A stretch of DNA of 64,000 nt from Solen grandis (GCA_021229015.1 CM037777.1:65054219-65118218), one strand, 5' to 3'. Shown: positions 24,429 to 37,990, counted from the first letter of the stretch. Numbers and translations are program-made. Notes: generated from the sequence alone by a model not told the origin.

Positions 24429-25974
24429 TTTTTCACCGAACCCCTTAAGGATTCAGAACTATAATAATTTCGGTAAACATCGACTTACACCGTCACTATT
24501 TGTGGTGTCCGAACGACGAATCGGACATTTCCGTGAGTAACTATTTTTAGTAATATCGCATGACCTCAAGATATTTCCCGATGTTTTGACGTCATCATTG
24601 ATTTGAGCGGGGAAAGAAAACGAGGAAAAATAAGTTTGTTGCCACATACAGAAAAAAAGCAATTGTTACTGCTGTAGATAGCTGCATTTTTATCATTTCA
24701 TTACTGTAACATGAATATACTTACAGTTTAGTCCTTGGTTGTGAGGTATAGCATCCGCCTTGCAAACATAAGGTCCCAAATTCGATTCCTAGGAGCAGAT
24801 GAAAATTTGGTGACTGTTCATTTGGTTACACAATTAGTGTAAGTTTAAGCTATGGTGTAGTTTCCAGGTAGATAGTGAAATAGATAGAGATTAGTTGAAG
24901 TTGGAAAAACTTATTTCTCATTTGATTTCTGGGAACGGGTGGTAATTTTCGTGGCTTTTCATTTGTACGCACATTTTTAAAGCAAGTACTGGTGTAGTTT
25001 CCAGGAAGCAGAATCGAGAGATAGGTAAGTAAAGTTTGAACTTGTTTCTCAGTCTATTTAAAACAAATATGATGACATAAAAGCCATGAATTTACTCAAG
25101 TTTTATTTTATTATACAGGGTATATCCCTGTTTTGGCAGTGTATCTTGCATTTTTCTCGATTTCATGATTAAAAATGCGAAAGGTTATTAATTGGTATTG
25201 TATTCTGACATTTTATCATATAACCTGTGCCTAATTAGCATTCTGTTATGAATTTTTGCTTTTTTTTTTTCATTTTGTGACCATTTCTCGTGATATCATA
25301 TATTTGTTTAATTGTTTTAACCGATTTGACTGGGCAATAGGGCTATACTTAGATGGGCAATTAAATTTAAATGAGATGGTAAAATGTTTTTAATATATGA
25401 TTCTAATGATGATATATGATAACTTTGATGTATAACATCATTGTTTTCCAACATATTACAATTATCAACAACTCAGATAAACATTTGCATTATTATTCAC
25501 ATTGCTCAAAATGTGCATTTCCGAAACCTGGGTACACTTACAAAAATCAATTGATTAAACTTATAAAATATAGTGCTGGAAGAAAGATGAGTTTTTTTCC
25601 TGCGCAAGTATAATATCCTTTATTTACTAGCCTTTTTTCAGAAATGTTTACCAACTTTTTAACAGAAATAGAGATGATTTCAGCTTTTTGTATGTTTGAA
25701 TTTACAGTCATTTTTCAAAATTCGGGGGTCTCTTCTAAATTTGAAATTTCTCGATATACACATATTTATATGTCTGAATGGGTAAACTTGAAAAGGGAAA
25801 CAAGCAAATCCATATCTGCAAAAGTGAGTATTATAGTTCTAAAACCTTAAGGTATTGTTTTGAAACTTGGAATACTTGTATATAACCACCACCTAACCTG
25901 TAGGCAAGAGGGATAACTCTGTCATGGATTTTGGCCGAATTATGCACCTTTCCTGACTTAGAATCTCAATTTAG
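24429..25974. other. Interval without recognised gene; one weak tRNA-like patch
   Basis: Around 24,730-24,802, GTCCTTGGTTGTGAGGTATAGCATCCGCC and AAATTCGATTCCTAGG resemble a decayed tRNA-like head. The rest is AT-rich with no supported gene. Confidence 0.4.
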
Positions 25975-27130
25975 TTTATGTCGAGCCCGCTTGCGGTGAG
26001 CTCGACATAGTCGCCACAATGGCAGTACAGTGTATGTGCGTCCGTGCGTGCGGCCGTCCGGATTATGCTTTTCCGTACCAATACTCTGTCATTATTGGGA
26101 GGATTTAACAATTACTTGGCATAAATGTTGCCAACATGATGAGACACTGTGTCAGGCGTAAGAACTGTGTGTTTAGCTCAAACTGAAAGGTCATTCTTTG
26201 AGGTCAAAGATCAAAAACAAGTTCATTTTAACTTGTCCGGGCTGTTTCTTTGCCATGGAATTAGGGATTCTAAAATGACCTGACACTAATGTCAAGCTAA
26301 GTGAGACGATGTGTCGCGCACAAGAATCATAGTTCAAAGGTCAAGGACATACCTTGAGATCAAAGATCAAAAACAGGTTCATTTTTGCTTGTCCGTGCTG
26401 ATAGAGGGATTCTCAAATAATTTGACTCAAATGACAAGCTAAGTGAGGCGGTGTCCGCACACAAGAACTCAAAGTTCAAGGTCATACATAGGGTCAAAGG
26501 TAATGGAGTTGGATTTGTTCTTCTATGCTGTAACTTAAACATGGATATAGGATTTTTAAGTAACTTATGTTAACCTTAATGAGACGGAGTACTTACAAGA
26601 GTAAGGTCCGCAGCTCCAAGAAGGTCAAAGGTCATTTGCTCGTCTGGGCTGTAACTTGGATGTTGATCGCCGGATTTCCAAATAAACTTGCTATTATGTT
26701 TACCTCAATTGGACAGTCATGTACAATTAAAGTTGTGACCCTATCTCAAAGGTCAACGTCATACTTAGAGGTCAAAAGTCATTTGTTTGTATGTGCTGTA
26801 ACCTAGACATGGATGGGATGATTTTCAAATAAGTTGGCAGTAATGTTTGCCTAAATGATACGAAGTGTTAAGCACAAGAGCTGGGTCCATAGTTTCAAAG
26901 TCAAGGTCACACTTAGAAGTAAAGTTCATCATGCTGGATTTGCTTTTTTGGGCTGTAAACTTTCTCTGGATCAGAATTCTGAAATGATTTTGCAGTAAGT
27001 TTTGCCTCAATGAGATGATGTGTTGCACTAAAGAGTTGGGTCCCTAAAGCTCCATGGCCAGGATCACATTTAGGGGTAAAAGGGGCACCTTAGGCAACGG
27101 GCTCGACATGTTGCCCTCGGGCATCTAGAT
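25975..27130. repeat. Dispersed element with internal degenerate repeats (TCAAGGTCA family)
   Basis: The left end has the inverted pair GTCGAGC...GAGCTCGAC around GCCCGCTTGCGGT, and the right end has GGGCTCGACATGTTGCCCTCGG. Between them, six or so degenerate units of about 120-150 bp repeat phrases like AAGGTCAAGGTCATACTTAG, GTGCTGTAACTT and CTAAGTGAGACGATGTGT. I recognise no coding sequence. It looks like a non-autonomous transposable element. Confidence 0.55.
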
Positions 27131-27331
27131 TTTTATTTTAGGTGTTCGCCGCCTCTGGGCGAATATATTTCTTCATTGACAAGCATTAGAATAGTCGAGC
27201 GCACTGTCTAACGGACAGCTCTTGTTTGTTTTTCTTTCTCTCGTTCTTTTCCTTTATTAATGCCTTATATGTATATCTTTTCACTAGCTTTCACTGACTT
27301 TGATTAATGCCATTTCAAACTTGATCGAAAC

Positions 27332-27384
<53 letters not shown>

Positions 27385-29325
27385 GTGAATAAAGTGTTTA
27401 ACTGAACTGTAACGTTGTAGCAATCAATGTTATGGACAGAAGTCTATGCGTCTAATGAAGCATATAATTGCAGTTGTTGGTGACCTGGGCAAGTTCCTGA
27501 TTGCAAAGAAGTTCAAAACTAAAGACCATGTTCTTGTACGTTGTGAATTTTGTTTTCAAAGTTGGGAGTTATTGCAAAACGGGTTGTAACAGCACGGTAT
27601 CCGAAAACACTTTTAACTTAAATATTCTTTACAAAAATGTATGGTATAACACAAATAACGATACTATATAAAAAATAAATAAAAGCCACTCGTTTGACAA
27701 TGGAGTTATATGTACAAACTACAAGTTACTCAAGAATAACAAAATAATCATTTAAGGCATATTAATGATCACGATTTTAACGATGTAGAGTCATTTACAA
27801 ATGTATTGCATCACTGATTTAATTTCATATAAATCCCTCCACAATTGTGCGAAATATTTGAAAATATGATATAATCTTTTACTTTTCAGAGTGTTTATAA
27901 ATCAATCAAAACAATAAATCAAATTATTGAAACAAGCGGGCCAGCATGGCCCTAGAACGCTCGCCAAAGTACCATCAGCTTAATTAAAAAATCGATTGAA
28001 CCTTGATTAAAATTTCAGATAAAAAATACAATTTCAAAATTCTATACAGACTTAATAATAACTAGCCAACCATCACCAGGGGGCGGGGGGGGGGGGTCAA
28101 AGCCATGTAATGACAGTATAGGACGATTAGCTGTTATGTCAGTTATTGCACAAATTAGTTCAAAACAAAGCAGGGTACATCAAAATTTTAACAGAGAAAT
28201 CTATATATTTAAGTGTTTATATCTTTTGACATAGTTAAAGTTAACAAAAAAAATCTAAAAAAACACTGCTGAATTTGCTATTATTTACAATGTATTCAAA
28301 GAAACTTATACCAAAAACTTATTTAAAAAATCCCATGATATCTATCAAATAAATGGTGTTGGTCCAACCAGAGTTCAGCATGGATCAAGGTTTTTTTTTA
28401 GCAAATTAGTGGAATTTCGCCTAAGGATGATTCATGCCAAGTTTCATCAATATCTACCCAGCGGTTTCAGAAGAAATGTCTTTTAAAGCAAATTTTTGGA
28501 CAACGGACGGCGGGGGGGGGGGGCACCTTGAGCACGTTGTGAGCTAATAAATAAATGATATCCCAGGCAATACTTCAGAAGTACAGAAATCATCAACTGG
28601 GAACAGTATACGCAGTTTGAGATGATTCAATTTTAATTCAGTACTAGTCCCCGCATCAGCTGTTTAGCCTTAAACAAAACTGAATTACTTTTTACATCTT
28701 TTCAGTTTTATTTCCCTTAGTTATTCTGAATAAGCAAATACATTTTTATTGTCGTTTCTGTACTTGTTTTTATTTTGCTCAGTAATTTAAAAATGTTTAA
28801 AAACACACGTGATTAAAAGCAAGTTATGTTTCCTTTGATTTTAGTTTTAAGTTAAATGTAATTGATTAACATTAAGATTTTTTTTGTATCAATATTAGAA
28901 CGCTAATCTACGCTTATATTATTTATTTCTGATACTTATGAAAGTTCTTTTATTAATAATTTTCAACAGACGTACTTTTCTGCTAAAATTTTTTATCACC
29001 AATATATAATTTGGTTGAAATTTCCCTAAATATGTGGACAATTTGAAACTTTGAAAATTCAAATTTGTTCACGATTTATTTCATTAGAACACCTTTCTAT
29101 TTTTATCTTAATTGTGTACACAACCAAATGCGAATGCGCAACAAACTCCGCCTTCAGGGCGTTGCTTTTTGTTGACGTAAAAACTAACTCGGTTCTGTTC
29201 AACCGTTTGTCTTAACCGTGTTTTTGCATTTTTCCTTTCGGCAAAAATGATATTACAATTGTAATCATACACAGACAGTAAAATCCAGGCGAATCATATT
29301 ACTTTTTCTTTCTCTTGTCTCTCTC

Positions 29326-29360
<35 letters not shown>

Positions 29361-29561
29361 TTTAAGTAACTCTCATATTTTCACCAATATGAATCCGTGT
29401 TTTATTGTTGTTTTTGTTTTCTTGTTGTTGTTTTTTTTCGCCCATCATAATTTAAGCTGTCAGACGATATGAAAAATACGGACACGAAAAAAAAACAAAC
29501 AAAAAACTGTAGGAAATGACACCAATCACGTCACACTATCTATGGTTTGCTTAGTAACATA
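27131..29561. other. AT-rich interval with microsatellites
   Basis: Holds an (AT)n run at 27,335-27,381, G runs near 28,086 and 28,511, and a (CT)n run at about 29,329-29,358. No gene supported. Confidence 0.5.
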
Positions 29562-29826
29562 AGTTTGTTTGTTTATTGGATTTAACGTCCCACCGACAGT
29601 ATTTCAGCCATTTGGAGACAGTGTCTACTTGAGACAAATATAGTGCTGCCACACTACAGTATCGCGTCGTAGACATGTGGCATGATACACACCAACTCAC
29701 ATTATCCTGACACCGGGCCAACCAGTCCTGGAACTACCATTATATGCTGAGCGCCAAGCAAGGGAGTTATACCAGTACTATTGTTTACGACTTTGGTATG
29801 TCGCGGCCGGGGATCGAACCATTCCG
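29562..29826 (-). mobile_element. tRNA-derived SINE (type A), nearly full length
   Basis: On the plus strand it begins TTTGTTTGTTTATTGGATTT and AACGTCCCACCGACAG, and runs through GGCATGATACACACCAACTC and AGCGCCAAGCAAGGGAGTTA to TATGTCGCGGCCGGGGATCG, where the tRNA-like head is cut short. Confidence 0.85.
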
Positions 29827-30890
29827 GGGAGTAACATGAGTAAATTCTTCGTTTAGTCATCAAATTGACATTAAACATAAATTCAAGTCCTCATTTGTTG
29901 ATGTCCAAACAGTTAATTATAATTAAAGCATTGTAAAACTTACATTCAAGTTTGGTCTATTATTTCGAAAAGGGGAGACGTTTCTTTACTATCGATTAAA
30001 ATTGAACATACAGATGTTGGTGTAACATGAACCCCTTCTTATTGTCTGCACATAATGTAAGCGTCCATTTAGATGCCCAGTCGAGAAACACTTGAATGAC
30101 AGAGAAAATGATAACATGAATATTGTTTCCCGGATTCAGTGAAATGGATGCTCGCTTCGGTTTTCTATTGTCTGTGGAAATGTCTTTATATACTCTATCC
30201 TATACATAGAGTCCCATCAAACAACGCATTATTTTAACTATAACACGTGTTTCACATGTAGGATAAATGTTAAAGTAAATCAAAGGTTTCAATTTGTATA
30301 GGTATTCATGTTTCAAACTAATCCTTTTATTGTATAAAACCGTTTTGAGTAATGAATGTCTTTTCTTTTTCGAACACAAACAAACAATTCTAAAAAAAAA
30401 AAATAATAATAAAAAACACGGAAAGATAGGAAAGAGAACCTTTAAAAAAAGATTTTTTTAATAAAAACGTGATTAATCTAATGCAGAATTAGTTCATCAT
30501 ATGGAACATATTTTTTTTTTTTTTTTTTATGAACATTTTTTTTTTTTTTTTTGGGATATTGTCAATTTCAATGAAACTCATCAATCAAACCAAAAAACAA
30601 GAGAAGTGGAAATTCCTTAAAATCAGGTTTTCCAAACAGCAGCAATGTTTGATGACAAGTTAACATCCCGGACAAAGTATATCATTTGATTTCAACCTCT
30701 AAGTATTATATTTCTAACGTGCCCCCGTACACGGCCTCATCCATCTGAACAATTTTGCAACATTACAGTATTTTAATATTCCCGTCCACGAAGCCCGGAT
30801 CAGTTATTATACCTGTTCTACCCATTTCTAACTCTTCAGAGCTATGAATCTGAGTAATACGACTGCACGCCGTTTCATCATTCTTAAAAT
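29827..30890. other. AT-rich interval, nothing recognised
   Basis: Contains T and A homopolymers near 30,400-30,560. No gene or repeat family recognised. Confidence 0.45.
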
Positions 30891-31400
30891 GTGTTTATTT
30901 GGGTAAACAGAACAGAACCTATTATAATCATTTTACACACAGCACAATATACCACACGTGATTAAGGCATATTACTTAATAAGGAGGAGAGTAGAAGGAA
31001 ATATAAAGATATAAGAAAAATCTAAAAAAGGGATTAATTAAAAAAAATTTTAAGGTTTCTTTTGGAAACAAGCAAAATTGTATGGGTTTTTATCATGATT
31101 ATTTAAAACAATTCATAAAACTTAAAAACTGAAGGTCTAATATAATCATAATTGTTAATAAGTGTTACCCTAAGGATTTTATACTTTGGGTATATACAAA
31201 CAAAATGATCTTCTATGTTATGTAAGTTACAGTTTATACACACTCTTTCATGTCTAGGCAATCTCATTTAATCGTCCACGGATGCGGAGAAAATATGCTG
31301 ATATACATAAATCTTAAATTTTGAGGTACAAGACCCAGATATTAATCATAAATGAAATTCATTTTAAAAATCTTATACTCGTCTAAGATGCGCTTTTTTT
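30891..31400 (-). pseudogene. LINE 3' end fragment (cysteine-rich tail)
   Basis: On the minus strand around 31,270-31,180 the translation RLPRHERVCINCNLHNIEDH is followed by FVCIYPKY. This C-x2-C...H pattern is the usual cysteine-rich end of non-LTR retrotransposon ORF2. The rest of this ORF cannot be followed. Element boundaries are approximate. Confidence 0.5.
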
Positions 31401-31861
31401 TTATCCAAATCGATCCAAGTAATTCCTGCTTAAAACAATCTATAATGCGAGCTTTATTATATGAGGAAAATTAATTGCAAAAGAATTACATGTGCTTCCT
31501 TTAAAAATAAGTTAGCTTATGAAGCCGATGCAAAATTATATTTTACACCAATATTTTATGATTTTTCAATAACGTGAAATAGCTCACCGTATATTTCAGA
31601 ATTACAAGATTTTAATGGTACCTTTAAGATGCGCTTACAAAACTTTAAGTGCAAATGTTCTAATTCATTATGCTTATTAAAACCACATTTTTCACTGGAA
31701 TAGCTTAAAATTACCCCTAAAAATGAATCAAACAAATTTAAGATTTTCCCCAGTCACTGATTGGTCAATTTGAATCAGCGAATCATACCGGGTATTGCTG
31801 ATCCTCTGGTGAAATGGTCTATTCAAACAAAGAATTTCTGACTGCATGACTAAACCATGGC

Positions 31862-32092
31862 ATGATTATATTAACACATCAGCAAGATTTGATCTATATA
31901 ATCACATTAAGTTTTTTACTCGATCCTGAGAGATATACCTCAATAGATTTATCATACAAAATTGTGAGAGCGCTTACACGTTTAAGATTTTCGAGTCACA
32001 GGCTTAACATTGAAGTTGGACAGGATAGGATTTGTTTACATTGTTTCATACACGAGAATATACTCTTATTAGATTATGTATATTATGCTTAA
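31862..32092 (+). pseudogene. LINE 3' end fragment, plus strand
   Basis: The frame contains VRALTRLRFSSHRLNIEVGQ then DRICLHC, the same kind of LINE C-terminal tail as at 30,891-31,400 but in the opposite orientation. The second cysteine/histidine pair is replaced by CFIHENILLLDY. It is a decayed fragment without RT motifs. Confidence 0.5.
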
Positions 32093-32644
32093 TTCGCATA
32101 TCAATACAGCTGGTTTAGTGGTAGATCGTACATCTCCAATTTATTTCAATTACTTCACTCTGAAAATGATGTTCTTATTAGAAAAGCGGCTATATACATG
32201 TTAAATATTTTCAACATTGTGGATAATGCTTAACACTATTATTGTATATGCCACAAATGATTATACATATATAATATGATGATAAAATGATACCACTGTT
32301 AAATGCATATATCGTATCTAAATATTCTGGATGTTGGGCCGGAGGCCTCCATATATCAAAAAAGAAGTTAAAATTGTTGGTTGTATACAAAATTCGTCTG
32401 CCGAAAGACAAAGGATGTAGAAACGGCTCGAAAACAATTACATAGTATTACCCTCTTTCTTGGGACCGTATAATAACTAAAAGTTTTGTTTTGAAAAGTA
32501 CTAATGTATGTAATGTTTAACAATGATATTTGTGTGCATTTGTTTGCTTTGGTTCCACGACCCAGTCAATTGGCGACTCTTTCTGCATTAAAACAACTGC
32601 AGGGCTAACTCACTACGATAAAACACTGTAGACCCGCTGCATTT
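32093..32644. other. Interval without recognised gene
   Basis: AT-rich. No supported feature. Confidence 0.45.
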
Positions 32645-33283
32645 ATCACACCCAGCGACAGTATCAAACACTTAGTGTCAGTATCTAGCACCTAGTGTCA
32701 GTATCTAACACCTAGTGTCAGTATCTAACACCCAGTGTCAATATCAAACACCCATTGTCTGTATCCAACACCTTGTGTCAGTATGCAAAACCAAGTTTCT
32801 GTATCTAACACCTAGTGCCAATAGCTAACACCTAGTAACAGTATCCAACATCCATTGTCAGTTTCCAACACCTGAAGTCAGTATCCAACATCCAATTTCA
32901 GTATCCAATACCTAGTGTCAGATTTCATCACCCATAGTCAGTACCAACACCTAAATCAGCACATAACACCCAGTGTCAGTATCCAACACCTACTGTCAAG
33001 TTGCTAAGGCCTAAGGTCAGTATCCAACACCAGTGTTGTATCCAACACCTAGTCTAACCCCACCCAGTGTTAGTTTCTAACACCTAGTGTTAGTATCCAG
33101 CATCTAATGTCAGTATCCAACACCTAGTGTTAGTATCCAACACCTACTGTCAAGTTTCTAAGACCTAAGGTCAGTATCCAACACCCAGTGTCTGTATCCA
33201 ACACCCAGTGTTAGTTTCTAACACCTAGTGTTAGTATCCAGCATCTAATGTCAGTATCCAATACCTAGTGTCAGTATCTAATA
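32645..33283. repeat. 20-bp minisatellite, block 1
   Basis: Degenerate head-to-tail units close to CAGTATCCAACACCTAGTGT, period about 20 bp. The same array resumes after the insert at 35,028. Confidence 0.9.
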
Positions 33284-35027
33284 CTTAGGCAAAAAAAAGA
33301 ATGGTTTCCGCTACCGGCTCTGAAAAAAATAGGGTCGGTAAGTAGGGATTTTTTTTTTTCTTTTTTTTTTTTTTAAGAAACATGATTTTCAGTCAATTTT
33401 TTAAAGCTTTCCATGTGTATGAATACAATAAGTGACATTTAATGTAATTTCACACAATATTGTATGTTAATATGTCCGTAATATGCTATAAAATCTTGAA
33501 ATTAATTTAAATGTCTTTATTTCAGTAGATATCCTACATTGAGTAGACGGCTAAATAGACACTGGACAATAAGCTGTCACGAAAGATAGCAATGTCAGAG
33601 CACTTTAAGGTCTGGCTTGCTGAACAAGTATTTTTGATGTGAAATAGTTATATAAATTATAGGTACATGTATCTGAAATTAAAAAGGGTGACATCCAATA
33701 CAATTTATTTCAGAATTTATACTTTTATGTTCCCCCATATCCTGTTGTCAGATTAATGTATTGTTGAAACTTCTAGTTTTTAACAATTTCAACTATAGAC
33801 ATTATGAAGCTAGAAAATAAAATTGATATTAAATTGCTTTGTATAGAATTATATATTTTTGTAATGTCAAATTGTTTTTGAAATAAAACTGTTCAGGGTT
33901 CAACACTTTTCAGCCAGGAATCCTGTCGGGACATTATGCTTTTCAAATCAGAAGTCTCTACTTAAATAAGAAGTCCCTTAAATTGTTTTTAATTTAAGTT
34001 AAATTTAGTAAAAGATACTTGGATATTTAAAACAATTAAATGAATTTAAAAATTAAAAAAATATATATGTTATTTAATTTTTATTTTTATAAATAATGCA
34101 AGTTTGTCTCAATGCATTACCCCACCCACTTTACGATCATATTATTGTAAGTACAACGTCAGTCTTAATTTCAAATAATGTTGTAAAATCAGTATTTCAT
34201 TTTAAACATTCATGTTTTAAAACATTACCAAAGCTTTTAGACCATATTGCTGTAAACAATATTTATCAGTTGATGCTTTTTTCTACGATCATACCGGAAG
34301 TAAACAAATTATATTTAAATAGCTTTTCACGTGCTATTAAAACCACCAAAGGCATTTAAATTGAATTTTAATTATAAATATTATGAAAGAATGATATTGT
34401 GTCAAGGTTGAATGCCAGATTAAAAGTACTACAAATATTTGTGCCGATTAGGCTATTCGTTTCATATTCATAAACAGACCCGCAAAATCAAATTTTACTT
34501 TAACTTTGAAATTAACTTGAGCCGTGAACATTATTTGTAGGTTTGTATTCACACATTTCCTCTTCAGTCATCAGCAAAGACAATGGTGCTGGCTGTTGTT
34601 GTTTTGTTGTTTTTTCCAATGATTTGTTAGAGTAATGTTATTGATCCAGGTGGAATTCAGGTTGAAGAAAAAAATACGGTCGGTGGTGAAAAAAAAGAAA
34701 AAAGTTTTATTTCCGGTTTCAATTTTTGATAGATTAGATGTGTATTGACAAATTATACGTCACACAACAATTGATTTCATTTAATAATTATGTTTTCTCT
34801 TGAAAAATCAAGAGTCTCAACGGAAGGAATCCCTTGTTTTGGTGTTATTGTGTTCGTGTCGAACAATTACAGCTAAGATAGGGAAAGGACCGAAAATACC
34901 CGAAATGAAATGGCGACTGTCGAAGAGATTTTAATCTTTTATCAAAATTTTGGCAAACAAAAGATGAGGGTCGGCGGCAAAAAATAGGTTCGGTCGGGGT
35001 AGCGGAAACAATTATTTTAAGCCTTAG
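33284..35027. mobile_element. 1.73 kb terminal-inverted-repeat element inserted in the minisatellite
   Basis: Both ends carry an inverted pair of about 55-60 bp: TGGTTTCCGCTACCGGCTCT and AAATAGGGTCGG at left, the inverse of TAGGTTCGGTCGGGGTAGCG and GAAACAATTATT at right. The element (33,289-35,022) is flanked by CTTAG at 33,284-33,288 and 35,023-35,027, consistent with a 5-bp target duplication. The internal frames (such as 34,096-34,359) show no transposase, so it is non-autonomous. Confidence 0.65.
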
Positions 35028-35470
35028 TGTCATAATATAATCCAGTGTCGGTATCCATCAATCTAATAGTGTAAGTTTCCAACAGTCAGTACCCGACACC
35101 AGTTTAAACAGTTCCAACACATTTTGTCTGATCTAACACCTAGTGTCAGTATCCAACACCCAGTGCCAGTATACAACACCTAGTGTCAGTATCCAACACC
35201 CAATGCCAGTATACAACATTTAGTGTCAGTTTCCAACACACAATGTCTGAAATCAACACCCAGTGTCACTATCCGACACCCAGTCTCAGTATCAAAAACC
35301 GTGTGTCAGTATCCAACACCCCAGTATCCAACATCCAGTGTCAGTTTCAAACATTAGTTTAAGTATCCACATCTAATGTCAGTTTAAAACCCAGTCCGAC
35401 ACCCAGTGTTAGTATCTAACACCTTGTGTAAGTATCCAGCATCTTATGTCAGTATCCAATACCTAGTGTC
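35028..35470. repeat. 20-bp minisatellite, block 2
   Basis: Same CAGTATCCAACACCCAGTGT-type units as block 1, separated from block 3 by a SINE. Confidence 0.9.
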
Positions 35471-35726
35471 AGATTTGACTTGACTATTTGAATTTACCGT
35501 CGCTGTGACAGTATTTCAGTCATATAGCGACGTCTAGCTAATTACAGGTGGATAAAGACCCCGAATGCAAGAAGGCATTCAGGTAGAACCACCGACCTAC
35601 CACAAGCCAGCTGGAAGGCTTCCTGACGTGAAAATCCGAATCCGAAGGTTGGATTCGAACCCACAGCGGTGAGGGGTTGAGTGAGTGTAAGTCAGCGACT
35701 TTACCCTCTCAGCCACGGAGGCCCCA
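35471..35726 (-). mobile_element. tRNA-derived SINE (type B), full length
   Basis: The minus-strand head reads GGCCTCCGTGGCTGAGAGGG (A-box region) with a B-box GGGTTCGAATCC. It is followed by the type B body (AAGGCTTCCTGACGTG in inverse, ACCACCGACCTACCACAAGC on the plus strand) and the end ATTTACCGTCGCTGTGACAG on the plus strand. It is inserted inside the minisatellite. Confidence 0.85.
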
Positions 35727-37990
35727 CCTAGTGTCAGTATCCAACATCCAATGTCACTATCCGAAATCTAGTGTCAGTATCCAACACCTTCTTTAATATC
35801 TAACAGTATAAAGTATAAAACCCAGTGTCCAACACCTTCTATCAGTATCTAACACCCAGTGGCAATGTCTAACATCCGTTATCAGTATCCAACACCTGGT
35901 GTCAATATACACCAATTTAAATAACACAAGTATATAACACCCTGTGTCAATGTCTAACACCCATTGTCAGTATCCAACACCTATTGTCAATATACACCAT
36001 TGTCAGTATTCAACAGCCAGTGTGTGTCAGTATCCAACATCCATTATCAGTATCTAACACACAGTGTCAGTATCCAATACACAGTTTCATTATCAGTCTA
36101 ACACCCAGTGTCAGTATCCAACACACAGTGTCAGTATCCAATACACAGTTTCAGTATCCAATATCCAGTGTGAGTCATTATCCAATATCCATTATCAGTC
36201 TAACACCCGGTGTCAGTATCCAACACACAGTGTCAGTATCTAACACCAAGTGTCAGTACCCAACACACAGTGTCAGTATCCAACACACAGTTTCAGTATC
36301 CAACACACAGTGTCAGTATCCAACACTCAGTGTCAGTATCTAACACCCAATGTCAGTATCAAACACACAGTGTCAGTATCTAACACCCAGTGTCAGTATC
36401 CAACACACAGTTTCTGTGTCAGTATCCAACACACAGTTTCAGTATCTAACACCTAGTTTCGGTATCTAACACACAGTGTCAGTATCCAATTCACAGTGTC
36501 AGTATCCAGCATCTAGTGTCCGTATCCAACAGCCAGTGTCTGTCAGTATCCAACATTCATTATCAGTATCTAACAACAATTGTCAGTTCCCAACACCTAG
36601 TGTCAGTACACAACACCTAGTTTCAATATCTAACACCCAGTGTCAGTATCTAACACCCAGTGCCAGTTTCCAGCACCAGTGTCAGTATCAAAACCTTTTT
36701 TTAAAGTTTCAGGATCTAACACCTTGTGTCAGTATCCAAAACAGTGCAGTATAAACACAGTGTCAGTATCTAACACCCAGTGCAAGTTTCCACCACCCAG
36801 TGTCACTATCCAACATCCAGTGTCAGTATCTAACACCCAGGTCAGTATTTAACACCCAGTGCCAGTTTCTAGCACCCAGTGCCAGGATCCAATATCTTGT
36901 GTCAGTATGTAACACCCAGTGTTAGTATCTAACACCCACAGCCAGTTTCTATAACCTAGTGTCAGTATCCAACACCCAGAGTCAATATCTAACACCCAGT
37001 GCCAGTTTATCTAGTGTCGTATCAAACACCAGCGTAGTATCTAACACCCAGTCCCAGTATCCAAGCACCCAGTGCCAGGATCCATTACCGTTACACCCAG
37101 TGTTAGTATCTAACACCCACAGCCAGTTTCTAACACCTAGTGTCAGTATCCAACACCCAGAGTCAATATGTAACACCCAGTGTCAGTATCTAACACCCAG
37201 TGCCAGTTTCTAGCACCCAGTGCAAGTATCTAGCACCTAGTGTCAGTATCCAACACCCAGTGACAGAATCTAACTCCAAATATCAGTATCTAACACCCAG
37301 TGCAAATTTCTAGCACCTAGTGTGAGTATCCAACACCCAGTGTCCATATCTAACATTCAGTGTCAGTATCTAACACCAAGTGCCAGTTTCTAGCTTCCAG
37401 TGCCAGTATCCAACAGCTAGTGTCAGTATCTAACACCCAGTGTCAGTATCTGACACCTTGAGTCAGTATCTTACACTGAGTTTCATTATCCAACACCCAG
37501 AGTCAGTATCTAACACCCAGTGTCAGTATCTTGCACCTTTGTCAGTATTCAACACCAAATGCCAGTTTCTAGCTTCCAGTGCCAGTATCAAACACCAAGT
37601 GTCAGTATCTAACACCCAGTTCCAGTATCTAACACCCAGTGCCAGTATCTGGCACCAAGTGCCAGTATTTAGCACCTAGTGTCAGTATCACAAACCCAGT
37701 GCTAGTTTCTAGCTTCCAGTGCCAGTATCCAACACCTAGTGTCAGTATCTAACACCCAGTGTCAGTATCTAACACCCAGTGCCAGTTTATAGCACCTTGT
37801 TTCAGTTTCCAACATCCAGTGTGAGTATCTAACACCCAGTGCCAGTATGTAACACCCAGTGCTAGTTTCTAGCCCCAGTGCAAGTATCTAGCACCTAGTG
37901 TCAGTATCCAACACCCAGTGAACATATCTAACATCCAGTGTCAGTATCTAACACCAAGTGCCAGTTTCTAGCACCCAGTGTCAGTATCTT
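35727..37990. repeat. 20-bp minisatellite, block 3
   Basis: More than 100 degenerate units of about 20 bp (CAGTATCTAACACCCAGTGT and variants such as GCCAGTTTCTAGCACCCAGT). Because 20 is not a multiple of 3, a 60-bp super-unit encodes the same 20 residues in every frame, giving Ser/Val/Gln-rich open frames (35,984-36,343 and others) that are translation artefacts of the repeat. Confidence 0.9.

Noticed and set aside
35984..37679. Set of Ser/Val/Gln-rich open frames as a repetitive protein
   Set aside because: They are translations of a 20-bp minisatellite, open in all frames, with no promoter or splice evidence.
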